DNA of 8,946 bases from NCBI GenBank assembly GCA_013415595.1, contig JAAEEW010000166.1, positions 1 through 8,946 on the forward strand. Reading direction: 5' to 3'. The notes under the pieces were generated by a model that was not told the DNA's origin, searched no databases, and saw only the letters and a program-made list of their open reading frames with translations. The position numbers and the translations under genes were made by a program. How positions within the stretch are numbered: the stretch's first letter is position 1; every line of letters starts with the position of its first letter. Positions 1-5,708 of the stretch are shown in pieces. The DNA comes from Methanosarcinales archaeon. GTDB lineage: Archaea > Halobacteriota > Methanosarcinia > Methanotrichales > Methanotrichaceae.

Positions 1-135
1 ACGACCTCAGTTGCGTTCTCAGCTTCGACGACCTCAGTTGCGTTCTCAGCTTCAACGACCTCAGTTGCGTTCTCAGCTTCGACGACCTCGGTTACGTTCT
101 CAGCCTCAACGACCTCAGTTGCGTTCTCGGCTTCA
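1..135 (-). repeat. 27-bp tandem repeat, five copies, in frame
   Basis: Five head-to-tail units start at 1, 28, 55, 82 and 109. The unit at 136 is already degenerate. Units 1 and 3 are identical and units 2 and 5 differ from them by one or two bases. Unit 4 carries four changes, one of which turns Ala into Val and keeps the N-X-T sequon. The 27-bp period equals nine codons, so a change in copy number would lengthen or shorten the protein without a frameshift. The array continues beyond the left edge, so the true copy number is unknown. Confidence 0.95.
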
Positions 136-335
136 ATGGCCTCCAGAGCGGTGGCATTATTCTCGGTAATGTTAGTGTCATTTTGCAGGGTATCGTTGGT
201 CAGGTTGGTGGCGTTGATGATATCAGCGCTTGAGTCTGCATCTTCGCTGTCCTGCGAAACGGCTACGCCCCAGGATAGGGCGACGAGAACCGCCAGCAGC
301 ATCAGCTTCAGTATGCAGGAGCTTGAAGTATTCAT
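1..335 (-). CDS. Secreted sequon-repeat surface protein, N-terminal part (runs off left edge)
   Basis: The reading frame is open from an ATG at 335 to the window edge, giving about 112 residues with no stop. Residues 1-27 form a signal peptide: a Lys, a hydrophobic stretch (LMLLAVLVAL) and a likely cut near AVS-QD. The mature part is acidic and low in complexity. It carries eleven N-X-T sequons, at Asn41, 44, 47, 52, 55, 60, 71, 80, 89, 98 and 107. From about residue 68 it consists of 9-residue repeats of the form EAENATEVV. An AGGGAG stretch upstream of the ATG (complement of 345-350) is a plausible ribosome binding site. The protein is probably exported and heavily N-glycosylated, perhaps as a stalk, linker or sheath component. 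It lies beside another secreted protein in the same orientation. The family is not recognised and the C-terminus is missing, so a membrane anchor or a further domain cannot be excluded. Confidence 0.8.
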   Translation of the reverse strand, partial: MNTSSSCILKLMLLAVLVALSWGVAVSQDSEDADSSADIINATNLTNDTLQNDTNITENNATALEAIEAENATEVVEAENVTEVVEAENATEVVEAENATEVVEAENATEV

Positions 336-383
336 ATGTTCAATCTCCCTTAATTCTATTATCTAAAAAATAAGATCACTGAC

Positions 384-398
384 TAAATTTAAATCTTT
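384..398 (-). promoter_or_regulatory. Candidate BRE/TATA box for the sequon-repeat gene
   Basis: Read on the minus strand this is AAAGA followed by TTTAAATTTA, resembling an archaeal BRE plus TATA box. It lies about 50 nt upstream of the ATG at 335. A start site about 25 nt downstream would leave a leader of roughly 25-30 nt that includes the AGGGAG ribosome binding site. The surrounding stretch is AT-rich, so a chance match is possible. Confidence 0.4.
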
Positions 399-468
399 CT
401 TTAGAATGGATTGACGATAGTGTGAGCCTGGGAAAGATTATTTGAAAAATTCTAATGCAATAAATTTT

Positions 469-487
469 GTAAAAATATTAAAAAAAG
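469..487 (-). terminator. T-run terminator after the FAS1 gene
   Basis: On the minus strand, about 30 nt after the FAS1 stop codon, there is a run of seven T followed closely by a run of five T. Such T-runs without an obligate hairpin are typical of archaeal intrinsic termination. The rest of the gap at 336-513 is AT-rich and shows no open frame that looks coding. Confidence 0.5.
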
Positions 488-513
488 TAATTGTGGTTTT
501 TTCGGGCGTTCTC

Positions 514-1026
514 TCAGGGCATCAGGACGGCGTCGATTACGTGAATAACGCCGTTGCTGCACTCGATATCAGCCTCCGTCACCATGGCCTCGTTGACCAT
601 GACCCCCTCCTCAGTGATGCTGATGGTGAGATTGTCTCCCTGCAGGGTGGGAATGGTCATGCCGTCAGAGAGGTCCGCGGACATGACTGCCCCTTCTGCC
701 ACATGGAACTTCAGCACCGTGCCCAGGGCTTCCGTGTCGTTCATAAGACTTTCCAGCTCTCCTTCCGGCAGCATATCAAATGCCTCGTTTGTGGGAGCGA
801 ACACCGTAAAGGGCCCTTCCGCACTGAGAGCGTCTGCCAGCTCAGCAGTCTCGATGGCCGTGACCAGTGTGGAGAGGTTCTCGTCCGCCATGGCGGTCTC
901 CACGATATTCACCATCTCCGGCTCTGCAGCTTCCGATTCGTCAGCGCTTTCCTCGGTATACCCGGCCATGCCCAGGCTCACCAGGGCCAGGGCAAGGATT
1001 AATCCAAAAATTAATTTTTTAGCCAT
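514..1026 (-). CDS. Secreted fasciclin (FAS1) domain protein
   Basis: This 170-residue protein has an N-terminal signal peptide (MAKK, then a hydrophobic core to about residue 20). A short acidic linker follows, then one FAS1 domain at about residues 38-170. The FAS1 hallmarks are visible: the H1 motif FTVFAPTNEAF at 73-83, the LKFHV segment at 105-109 and the closing H2 motif NGVIHVIDAVLMP at 158-170. Three sequons (Asn50, Asn96, Asn132) suggest N-glycosylation. FAS1 domains usually mediate weak cell-surface adhesion, and single-domain secreted forms are common in Methanosarcinia. A strong GGAGGTGATT ribosome binding site (complement of 1032-1041) sits five nt before the ATG and fixes the start. 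With the neighbouring sequon-repeat gene in the same orientation it forms a small surface-protein group. The molecular partner is unknown. No membrane anchor is seen, so it is probably released or bound to the envelope. Confidence 0.93.
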   Translation of the reverse strand: MAKKLIFGLILALALVSLGMAGYTEESADESEAAEPEMVNIVETAMADENLSTLVTAIETAELADALSAEGPFTVFAPTNEAFDMLPEGELESLMNDTEALGTVLKFHVAEGAVMSADLSDGMTIPTLQGDNLTISITEEGVMVNEAMVTEADIECSNGVIHVIDAVLMP

Positions 1027-1050
1027 TTGAAAATCACCTCCGATGTGAGG

Positions 1051-1110
1051 CCATATTAACTTTAGAAATTAATTCCAGTTAAGCCTTTCTAATCAATAAT
1101 ACTGTTAAAT
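1051..1110 (-). promoter_or_regulatory. AT-rich promoter region of the FAS1 gene
   Basis: This stretch is far richer in A and T than the flanking genes and lies 25-85 nt before the FAS1 ATG. On the minus strand it holds several TATA-like runs (for example GAATTAATTT and GTTAATAT). No single box is clearly best, so this is a region call only. The rest of the 1027-1153 gap holds the FAS1 ribosome binding site and a short GC-rich stretch after the cfbB stop. Confidence 0.3.
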
Positions 1111-1153
1111 TGGCCCCGGGCCTGGTATGGCCAAAAGGCGGAAACGACGGCCT

Positions 1154-2509
1154 TCAGAGCCTCCGGCGGGCCCTGCAGCCGTCCACGAACTCCCGGAAGG
1201 GGTGGGAGTAGAAGTGAGCGTGGAGGTACCCGCCCAGAGAGTTGTGCTCCACCAGCCCGTCCCGGCCCTCCATTATCCCCTTGCCCCGCCTGAGCCGGTA
1301 GGCAAAGTTGGCGTCGCGATCCACCTCCACCCGGGAGTAGTGGAACTCGTGGCCCCGCAGGGTGGAGCCGACGGCAGCCACCGGATTATGGGCCACCGCC
1401 TCCGCCTCCACGTATCCCAGGGCCTGCAGCTTTTTGGTCATGATGGTGGTGGCGGGCAGTATCCCGGCCATCTCAAAGCTCCTCTCCTCCAGCACCACCT
1501 CCCGGCCCATGTACATCAGCCCGCCGCACTCCCCGTAGACAGGCATGTCTTCCTGGGCGGCCTCCCTGATCTGGATCCGGCAGGCTCCGGCCTCCAGGGC
1601 GGCGGCGTGAAGCTCCGGATAGCCCCCGCCCAGGTAGACGCCGTCCACGTCCGGCAGACGGTCGTGCAGGGGGCTGAAGGGCACCACCTCCGCCCCCAGG
1701 CGGCGCAACATCTGGATATTATCGTAGTAGTAAAAGCAGAAGGCCTCGTCCATGGCCACTCCGATTCGAACCCCCCCTCCGGACTGCAGGGGGTCCTCTT
1801 GCTCCAGGACGTTCTGGGGGAGGGGGGCCTCCAGCTCCAGCATCCGGTCCAGGTCCACGTTCTCCTCGATGAAGCCGGAGAGGGCCTCCAGGTCGTGCCG
1901 GGACTCAAAGGCCATCTCCAGGCCCAGATGACGGCTCTTCAGGGAGATCTCCGGCCGGCGGGGGAGAAAGCCCAGGACGGGCACCCCCAGGGGCTCCAGT
2001 GCCTCCTGCAGGGATGAGCCGTGGCGGGGGCTTCCCACCTGGTTCAGCAGCAGGCCGGCGATTCTCAACCCGGGATCGAAGGTGGAGAATCCCTTGACCA
2101 GGGCGGCCACCGACCGGGAGGCTCCGTGGACGTTGACCACCAGAACCACCGGCAGGTCCAGCACTCTGGCCACCTGGGCGGTGCTGGCCTCATCGGTGGC
2201 CCCGATCCCGTCGAAGAGCCCCATCACGCCTTCGACCACCGAGACGTCGGCGTCCCTGGACCCCTCAGCATAGCTCTTTTGCACTCCTGCCGCCCCCATC
2301 ATGAAGGTGTCCAGGTTGCGCGACGGCCGGCCGCAGATCTGGCTGTGGTGGGTGGGGTCGATGAAGTCCGGGCCCACCTTGAAGGGCTGAACCCTGAGGC
2401 CCCTTCTTTTCAAAGCGGCCATCAGGCCCAGGGTGACGGTGGTCTTGCCGACCCCGCTGTGGGTCCCGGCAATCAGAAATGAGGGGATGGTTGACGGATT
2501 GCTGCCCAT
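1154..2509 (-). CDS. cfbB: Ni-sirohydrochlorin / cobyrinate a,c-diamide synthase (CfbB/CbiA family)
   Basis: This enzyme amidates the a and c acetate side chains of a tetrapyrrole using glutamine and ATP. The substrate is Ni-sirohydrochlorin for coenzyme F430, cob(II)yrinate for cobamides, or both. The 451 residues have the expected two-domain layout. The N-terminal dethiobiotin-synthetase-like ATPase has P-loop GTHSGVGKTT (15-24), KVGPDFIDP (44-52) and VVEGVMGLFDG (91-101). The C-terminal class I glutamine amidotransferase domain has GGGYPELHA (294-302), nucleophile Cys328 in YGECGG and the catalytic His in HAHF (430-433). Length and motifs are complete, so it should be active. No other cfb or cbi gene is in view. 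Sequence alone does not separate CfbB from CbiA, so the symbol reflects the likely methanogen host. No Shine-Dalgarno is seen before the ATG, which agrees with a leaderless start from the shared upstream element. Confidence 0.92.
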   Translation of the reverse strand: MGSNPSTIPSFLIAGTHSGVGKTTVTLGLMAALKRRGLRVQPFKVGPDFIDPTHHSQICGRPSRNLDTFMMGAAGVQKSYAEGSRDADVSVVEGVMGLFDGIGATDEASTAQVARVLDLPVVLVVNVHGASRSVAALVKGFSTFDPGLRIAGLLLNQVGSPRHGSSLQEALEPLGVPVLGFLPRRPEISLKSRHLGLEMAFESRHDLEALSGFIEENVDLDRMLELEAPLPQNVLEQEDPLQSGGGVRIGVAMDEAFCFYYYDNIQMLRRLGAEVVPFSPLHDRLPDVDGVYLGGGYPELHAAALEAGACRIQIREAAQEDMPVYGECGGLMYMGREVVLEERSFEMAGILPATTIMTKKLQALGYVEAEAVAHNPVAAVGSTLRGHEFHYSRVEVDRDANFAYRLRRGKGIMEGRDGLVEHNSLGGYLHAHFYSHPFREFVDGCRARRRL

Positions 2510-2533
2510 GGCCCCGAGGTTAGCTCAGGCAAA

Positions 2534-2543
2534 GCATATTAAG
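2534..2543. promoter_or_regulatory. Shared bidirectional TATA-like element
   Basis: The 56-nt gap between the divergent cfbB and DUF166 genes holds one AT-rich decamer, GCATATTAAG on plus and CTTAATATGC on minus. Twenty-two nt separate it from the DUF166 ATG and 24 nt from the cfbB ATG. These are the distances expected if transcription starts at or next to each start codon. Neither gene has a convincing ribosome binding site, in keeping with leaderless or near-leaderless messages. Confidence 0.5.
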
Positions 2544-2565
2544 ACGCCTGATGGAAGAATAATCC

Positions 2566-3297
2566 ATGAGAGTAGGAGTGGTCACCAGGGGAAAGTACGG
2601 CGAGCGGCTCATCGAGACCATAAAAGAGCACACCGATTTCCAGGTCGTCTCTGCGTCAGTGCCTGAGATTCTGCCCAACTTCATCGAGGACCCCCGGGAG
2701 TTCATCGACGGTCTGAACCTGGACGAGAGGGTCTTCGACGTCCAGCTTCTAATTCTCTACACCTTCCACGCCGACGTCACCCCGGAGGTGGTCCGGAGGG
2801 CGGGTGAAAGAGGCGTGCAGGCGGTGATCATTCCCGGCGGGATCTGGAGGGCCGGGTCCATCGGGGAGCTGCAGAAGCTGTCCCGGGATTACAGCATGTA
2901 CATCGAGGTGGACGAGATCTGCTGCACCCTGGAGGAGTGCGGGGTGGAGGCGGTGGACGAGTTCGCCCGCAAGCTCGGGAAGCCGGAGCTCAAGGTAAAG
3001 ACAAAGGACGGCCGGATCACCGACGTTCAGGTGCTGCGGGGCTCTCCCTGCGGCAGCACCTGGCACTCGGCGACGGGGCTGGTGGGAAAGACGGTGGCGG
3101 AAGGCCCGGCCCTGGCCGGCCTGCTCTGCCAGCAGTATCCCTGCCGGGCGGTGCGGGGAACCCCGGGGGGCATCCACACCTCCGGCGACCTACACAAGGA
3201 CTCCCTGGAGCGGGCCCTGGGCATGGAGGCCTGCCTGGAGATCCCCCTGCAGTCCCGGCCCATCAAGATCAGGAGCGGAGAGATTGAGACGAAGTGA
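2566..3297 (+). CDS. DUF166 family protein (COG1810-like), function unknown
   Basis: This 243-residue protein matches the archaeal DUF166 family in overall sequence. The N-terminus (MRVGVVTRGKYGERL) and the VQAVIIPGGIWRAG segment near residues 84-97 look like an alpha/beta nucleotide-binding-type fold. It is unusually cysteine-rich for a cytosolic archaeal protein. The cysteines are Cys119-Cys120 and Cys125 in the EICCTLEECG segment, Cys162 in SPCGS, Cys188, Cys193 in QYPCR and Cys223. Such spacing could bind a metal or an Fe-S cluster, but this is inference. No signal peptide or membrane segment is seen. The stop overlaps the fumarase alpha start, so the gene is the first of a four-gene operon with both fumarase subunits and DUF434. 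That suggests, without proving, a role linked to the Fe-S fumarase or its pathway. The ATG start matches the TATA-like element upstream. Confidence 0.85.
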   Translation: MRVGVVTRGKYGERLIETIKEHTDFQVVSASVPEILPNFIEDPREFIDGLNLDERVFDVQLLILYTFHADVTPEVVRRAGERGVQAVIIPGGIWRAGSIGELQKLSRDYSMYIEVDEICCTLEECGVEAVDEFARKLGKPELKVKTKDGRITDVQVLRGSPCGSTWHSATGLVGKTVAEGPALAGLLCQQYPCRAVRGTPGGIHTSGDLHKDSLERALGMEACLEIPLQSRPIKIRSGEIETK

Positions 3298-4114
3298 CGT
3301 GGTACAGGCCACCCTATCAGCGGTGCATAGAGCCCAGACCAGCCTTCCCCCCTGGGTTGAGGACCTGATCAGGCAGGCAGAAGAGCGGGAGAGAGATCCG
3401 GTGGCCCGGTCCCAGCTGCAGGCCATCCTGGAGAACGTGGCCCTGGCCAGAGAGTCCCGGATCCCCATCTGCCAGGACACCGGCCTGCCCGTCTTTCACC
3501 TGCAGGTGGGGCGGGAGGCCCGGGTGGACTTCGATTTGCAGGAGGCGGTGGCCGACGGCGTCCGTCTGGCCACGGAGAAGGTCCCCCTCCGTCCAAACGT
3601 GGTCGATCCCCTCAGCAGGAAGAACACCGGGGACAACACCGGCCGGGGCATGCCCCGCTTGATGGTGGAGACGGTGGAGGGCAGCGGCATTCGCATCACC
3701 GCCTTTCCCAAGGGGGCGGGCTCGGAGAACATGAGCCTGGTGGGGATGCGAAACCCGGCAGACGATCCCCTGGACTACGTGGTGCAGGAGGTGGCGAAGA
3801 GGGCGGCCAACGCCTGCCCGCCGGTCTTCGTGGGCGTGGGCATCGGAGGCACCTTCGATCAGGCGGCGGCCCTGGCCAAGGAAGCCCTGATCCGCATGCC
3901 CGGCACCTCGGACCTGGATCGCGGTCTACTGCAGCGGATCAACTCCCTGGGCATTGGGCCCATGGGCCTGGGTGGGGATACCACCGCCCTGGGGGTGCGG
4001 GTGGAGACGGCCTGCTGCCACACTGCATCTCTCCCCGTGGCCATCAACATGCAGTGCTGGGCCAACCGCATGGCGTCGTCGGTGGTGGAGGAGGAAGGAT
4101 GGAGCACAGACTGA
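3284..4114 (+). CDS. fumA: Fumarate hydratase alpha subunit, class I [4Fe-4S], two-subunit type
   Basis: With the beta subunit encoded next, this forms the oxygen-sensitive Fe-S fumarase that interconverts fumarate and L-malate in the partial TCA cycle of methanogens. The 276 residues carry the family motifs. ICQDTG (Cys63), NACPP (Cys178) and INMQCWANR (Cys258) are the expected three cluster ligands. FPKGAGSEN, GVGIGGTFD and the segment from GIGPMGLGG to TTALGV form the substrate pocket region. HTASLPVA is also present. The start chosen is TTG at 3284, because AGGAG at 3271-3275 lies eight nt before it. A GTG at 3299 would avoid the 14-nt overlap with DUF166 but has no site at proper spacing. 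Translation is probably coupled to DUF166. A related tartrate dehydratase has the same architecture, so substrate choice is by context. Confidence 0.94.
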   Translation: MRRSDVVQATLSAVHRAQTSLPPWVEDLIRQAEERERDPVARSQLQAILENVALARESRIPICQDTGLPVFHLQVGREARVDFDLQEAVADGVRLATEKVPLRPNVVDPLSRKNTGDNTGRGMPRLMVETVEGSGIRITAFPKGAGSENMSLVGMRNPADDPLDYVVQEVAKRAANACPPVFVGVGIGGTFDQAAALAKEALIRMPGTSDLDRGLLQRINSLGIGPMGLGGDTTALGVRVETACCHTASLPVAINMQCWANRMASSVVEEEGWSTD

Positions 4115-4638
4115 AGATCCCTCTCACCGGGGAGGATGTGGAGAAGCTCCGGGCCGGGGACGTGGTGCTGCTCAGCGGCACGGTCTACACCGCCCGGGAC
4201 AAGGCCCACGCCGTCCTGAGGGACCGGGAGGCCCCGGTGGACCTGGAGGGGGCGGCGGTCTACCACTGCGGTCCTCTGATCCGGGACCGGGAGGTGATCT
4301 CCGCCGGACCCACCACCAGCGGCAGGCTGACCAGGTACACCGGAGAGATGGTGGACCGGGGGGTGCGGGCCATCATCGGCAAGGGAGGCCTTCCCGGAGC
4401 GGCGGACGTCCTGCGGGGCAGGGCGGTCTATCTGGCCTACCCCGGGGGGTGCGGGGCCTCTGCCGCCCGGAAGCTGTTGGTGCGGGCGGTGCACTTCCAG
4501 GACCTGGGGATGGCCGAGTCCATCTGGGAGATGGAGGCGGCAGACCTGGGTCCCATGATCGTGGCCATCGACTCCCACGGAAGGGATCTTTACCAGGAGG
4601 TCGGGCAATCGGTCCAGGAGCGGCTGAAGAGGCGGTGA
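4099..4638 (+). CDS. fumB: Fumarate hydratase beta subunit, class I, two-subunit type
   Basis: This 179-residue subunit corresponds to the C-terminal half of single-chain class I fumarases and pairs with the upstream alpha subunit. Visible motifs are TARDKAH (31-37), YHCGPL (55-60), GPTTSGR (70-76) with the Thr thought to be catalytic, GKGG (94-97), YPGGCGASAA (114-123) and FQDLGMAESIWEME near 133-146. The C-terminal MIVAIDSHGRDLYQEV block is also typical. An earlier in-frame ATG at 4054 exists, but it would add a Gly-rich stretch foreign to the family. The ATG at 4099 has GGAGGAGG at 4087-4094 just upstream and begins with the family-like MEHRLKIPL. It overlaps the end of the alpha gene by 16 nt, which points to coupled translation and a fixed subunit ratio. 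Confidence 0.94.
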   Translation: MEHRLKIPLTGEDVEKLRAGDVVLLSGTVYTARDKAHAVLRDREAPVDLEGAAVYHCGPLIRDREVISAGPTTSGRLTRYTGEMVDRGVRAIIGKGGLPGAADVLRGRAVYLAYPGGCGASAARKLLVRAVHFQDLGMAESIWEMEAADLGPMIVAIDSHGRDLYQEVGQSVQERLKRR

Positions 4639-5276
4639 TCAGGGAAGCCGCCCGGGACGTGAGGTACCTGGTCAACCGGGGCTACCCCAGGGAGTCGGCG
4701 GTGCGCTACGTGGGCGACCACCACCGGCTGCCCGAAGAGCGGCGCTTCATCCTGAGCCGGGTGGTGGTCCCGGAGCAGGCGGCCAGAGAACGGCGGCGAA
4801 AGGCCGTCTCCATGGAGCAGATCGGGGGGCGGGACCTGCACCTGGACGGCTACAACGTGCTGATCACCGTGGAGAGCCTGCTGCTGGGGGACCCGGTCTA
4901 CCGCTGCGACGACGGCATGCTTCGCGACGTGCGGGGAGTCTTTCGCAGCTACCGGTCCTCTGCCGTCACCGCCCCCGCCCTGCAGGCTGTCTTGCAGCTG
5001 ATCGCCCCCCTCCAATCCCCGGTCCAGGCCCTCTTCGACCAGCAGATCAGCAAATCGGGAGAGCTGGCCGGGATGGTGAGGGGGATGATGGCCGAGCTGG
5101 GGGTTGCGGGGACGGCCAGGACGGCCCTGGACGTGGACCGGGAGCTGAAGAGGGCAGGAGGTGTGGGGGGTGTGGTGGCCACCGGCGACGGAAACATAAT
5201 TGATGCCTCCTTGCAGGTGTGGGACGTTCCGGCAGAGATCGCCAGGCAGCAGGGGATCGAGGTTCAGGTCATCTGA
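4635..5276 (+). CDS. DUF434 family protein (COG2454-like), possible PIN/NYN-type nuclease fold
   Basis: The GTG at 4635 overlaps the fumarase beta TGA in a GTGA arrangement, with GAGG just upstream, so translation is coupled. The 213-residue product resembles archaeal DUF434 proteins. The N-terminal part (about 1-60) has NRGYPRESAVRYVGDHHRLP and a basic RERRRK segment, suited to nucleic-acid contact. The C-terminal part begins with LHLDGYNVLITVE (68-80). This is close to the D-G-Y-N-V opening of NYN/PIN-like nucleases. Further acidic residues follow at CDDGMLRD (Asp92, 93, 98) and ATGDGNIID (Asp185, Asp190). An RNA-processing role is therefore inferred from motif resemblance and not shown. 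It is the last gene of the operon. No function linking it to fumarase is known to me. Confidence 0.85.
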   Translation: MIREAARDVRYLVNRGYPRESAVRYVGDHHRLPEERRFILSRVVVPEQAARERRRKAVSMEQIGGRDLHLDGYNVLITVESLLLGDPVYRCDDGMLRDVRGVFRSYRSSAVTAPALQAVLQLIAPLQSPVQALFDQQISKSGELAGMVRGMMAELGVAGTARTALDVDRELKRAGGVGGVVATGDGNIIDASLQVWDVPAEIARQQGIEVQVI

Positions 5277-5281
5277 TTTTT
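5277..5281 (+). terminator. Short T5 tract at operon end
   Basis: Five T follow directly after the DUF434 stop codon, and the next 120 nt are pyrimidine-rich on the same strand. Either may promote archaeal termination. The run is short, so confidence is low. Confidence 0.3.
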
Positions 5282-5295
5282 CAAAGTAGCGCTCT

Positions 5296-5403
5296 CCCTT
5301 CTCTTTGTCCTTCTCTCAGCTCTTCATTTTGCCCTTCTCTCCGCCCTTCACCTGGCGCTCCTCTCAGCCCTTCGCCTGGCCCTTCACGTTGCCTTTGCTT
5401 TCC
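5296..5403. repeat. Degenerate 12-bp tandem repeat, eight to nine units
   Basis: Units keep a strict 12-bp register at 5296, 5308, 5320, 5332, 5344, 5356, 5368 and 5380, with a decayed ninth at 5392. Representative units are CCCTTCTCTCCG, CCCTTCACCTGG and CCCTTCGCCTGG. Because 12 is a multiple of three, both strands read open with 4-residue patterns: Pro-Ser-rich on plus, Arg/Glu/Gly-rich on minus. Neither frame has a convincing start or ribosome binding site, so I do not call a gene. The rest of the 5277-5545 gap shows only scattered further CCCTTC-like words. Confidence 0.8.
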
Positions 5404-5545
5404 AGGGCATCCTCCCCTATCCCTTCTCGCGATCCCTGGCCCATCCTCCTTTGACCTAAGTCCCCTGGAAGCCCGCCATGCCCTTGGACGACTTCTCGTG
5501 CTGCAGATGCCACGGGGGCACTTCGGCCCGGGAACCGCCGGGAAA

Positions 5546-5565
5546 TATTTGGCCTGCACCAAATA
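5546..5565. promoter_or_regulatory. Inverted repeat TATTTGG-N6-CCAAATA, possible operator
   Basis: Perfect 7-bp arms are separated by CCTGCA. The repeat sits at the shift from GC-rich to AT-rich sequence, just before the TATA-like run TAATTTAAA at 5577-5585. It could be a dimeric regulator site for the downstream secreted-protein gene. The AAATATTT at 5543-5550 could itself act as a TATA box. Confidence 0.4.
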
Positions 5566-5576
5566 CTCTAAAAAGA

Positions 5577-5585
5577 TAATTTAAA
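5577..5585 (+). promoter_or_regulatory. Candidate TATA box for the small secreted protein gene
   Basis: TAATTTAAA is preceded by the purine run AAAAAG, resembling an archaeal BRE/TATA pair. A start about 25 nt downstream would leave a leader of roughly 100 nt before the ATG, long for an archaeal message. The alternative box at 5543-5550 would give a still longer leader. Confidence 0.35.
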
Positions 5586-5593
5586 GTACTAGT

Positions 5594-5691
5594 CCGGAGA
5601 TAAAGCTGTTCAGCAACGAAGGGGGGATGAGACTTGCTGCCTGACGGGCAGCCAGGGGATACTGGTCTATCCATCTCCGGTTCATCCCTCT
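5594..5691 (+). other. Potentially structured 5' leader (pseudoknot-type pairing)
   Basis: Three helices are visible. Helix A pairs 5594-5601 (CCGGAGAT) with 5673-5680 (ATCTCCGG), 8 bp perfect. Helix B pairs 5621-5631 (GGGGGGATGAG) with 5681-5691 (TTCATCCCTCT), 11 bp including three G-U. A local hairpin pairs 5636-5641 (GCTGCC) with 5647-5652 (GGCAGC). The 3' arms of A and B are directly adjacent, and the order A, B, A', B' is that of an H-type pseudoknot or of two competing folds. Two tiny frames lie in it or just after it: five codons from ATG 5627, and four codons from ATG 5693 that end two nt before the main ATG. Folding is predicted by eye only. Confidence 0.4.
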
Positions 5692-5708
5692 GATGGACTT
5701 CAGGTGAG

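Noticed and set aside
1..135. CRISPR array
   Set aside because: The 27-bp units are directly tandem with no spacers and are in frame with a secreted protein.
136..366. Plus-strand open frame opposite the sequon-repeat gene
   Set aside because: It is antisense to a frame with a clear signal peptide, ribosome binding site and repeat structure, and has no ribosome binding site of its own.
442..1030. Plus-strand open frames opposite the FAS1 gene
   Set aside because: They mirror a well-supported FAS1 protein. Neither product has recognisable motifs.
1127..2017. 296-codon plus-strand frame opposite cfbB, His- and Gly-rich
   Set aside because: GC-rich third positions on the minus-strand gene keep the opposite frame open. 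Its composition is typical of an antisense shadow.
3859..4608. Long minus-strand frame across the fumarase genes
   Set aside because: It overlaps two intact catalytic subunits with all family motifs and is low-complexity Pro/Gly/His, so it is a shadow.
3954..4634. Upstream extension of the DUF434 frame into the fumarase region
   Set aside because: The extra N-terminal stretch is Gly/Arg-rich out-of-frame reading of fumarase DNA. The GTG at 4635 has proper coupling and family-like sequence begins there.
5296..5403. CRISPR-like or origin iteron array
   Set aside because: Units are adjacent 12-mers with drift, without spacers. No replication gene or AT-rich unwinding region is associated.
5219..5584. 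Pro/Ser-rich plus frame and Arg/Glu/Gly-rich minus frame over the 12-bp repeat
   Set aside because: Both arise from a 12-bp period free of stops. No ribosome binding site, the start lies inside DUF434 for the plus frame, and no domain is visible.
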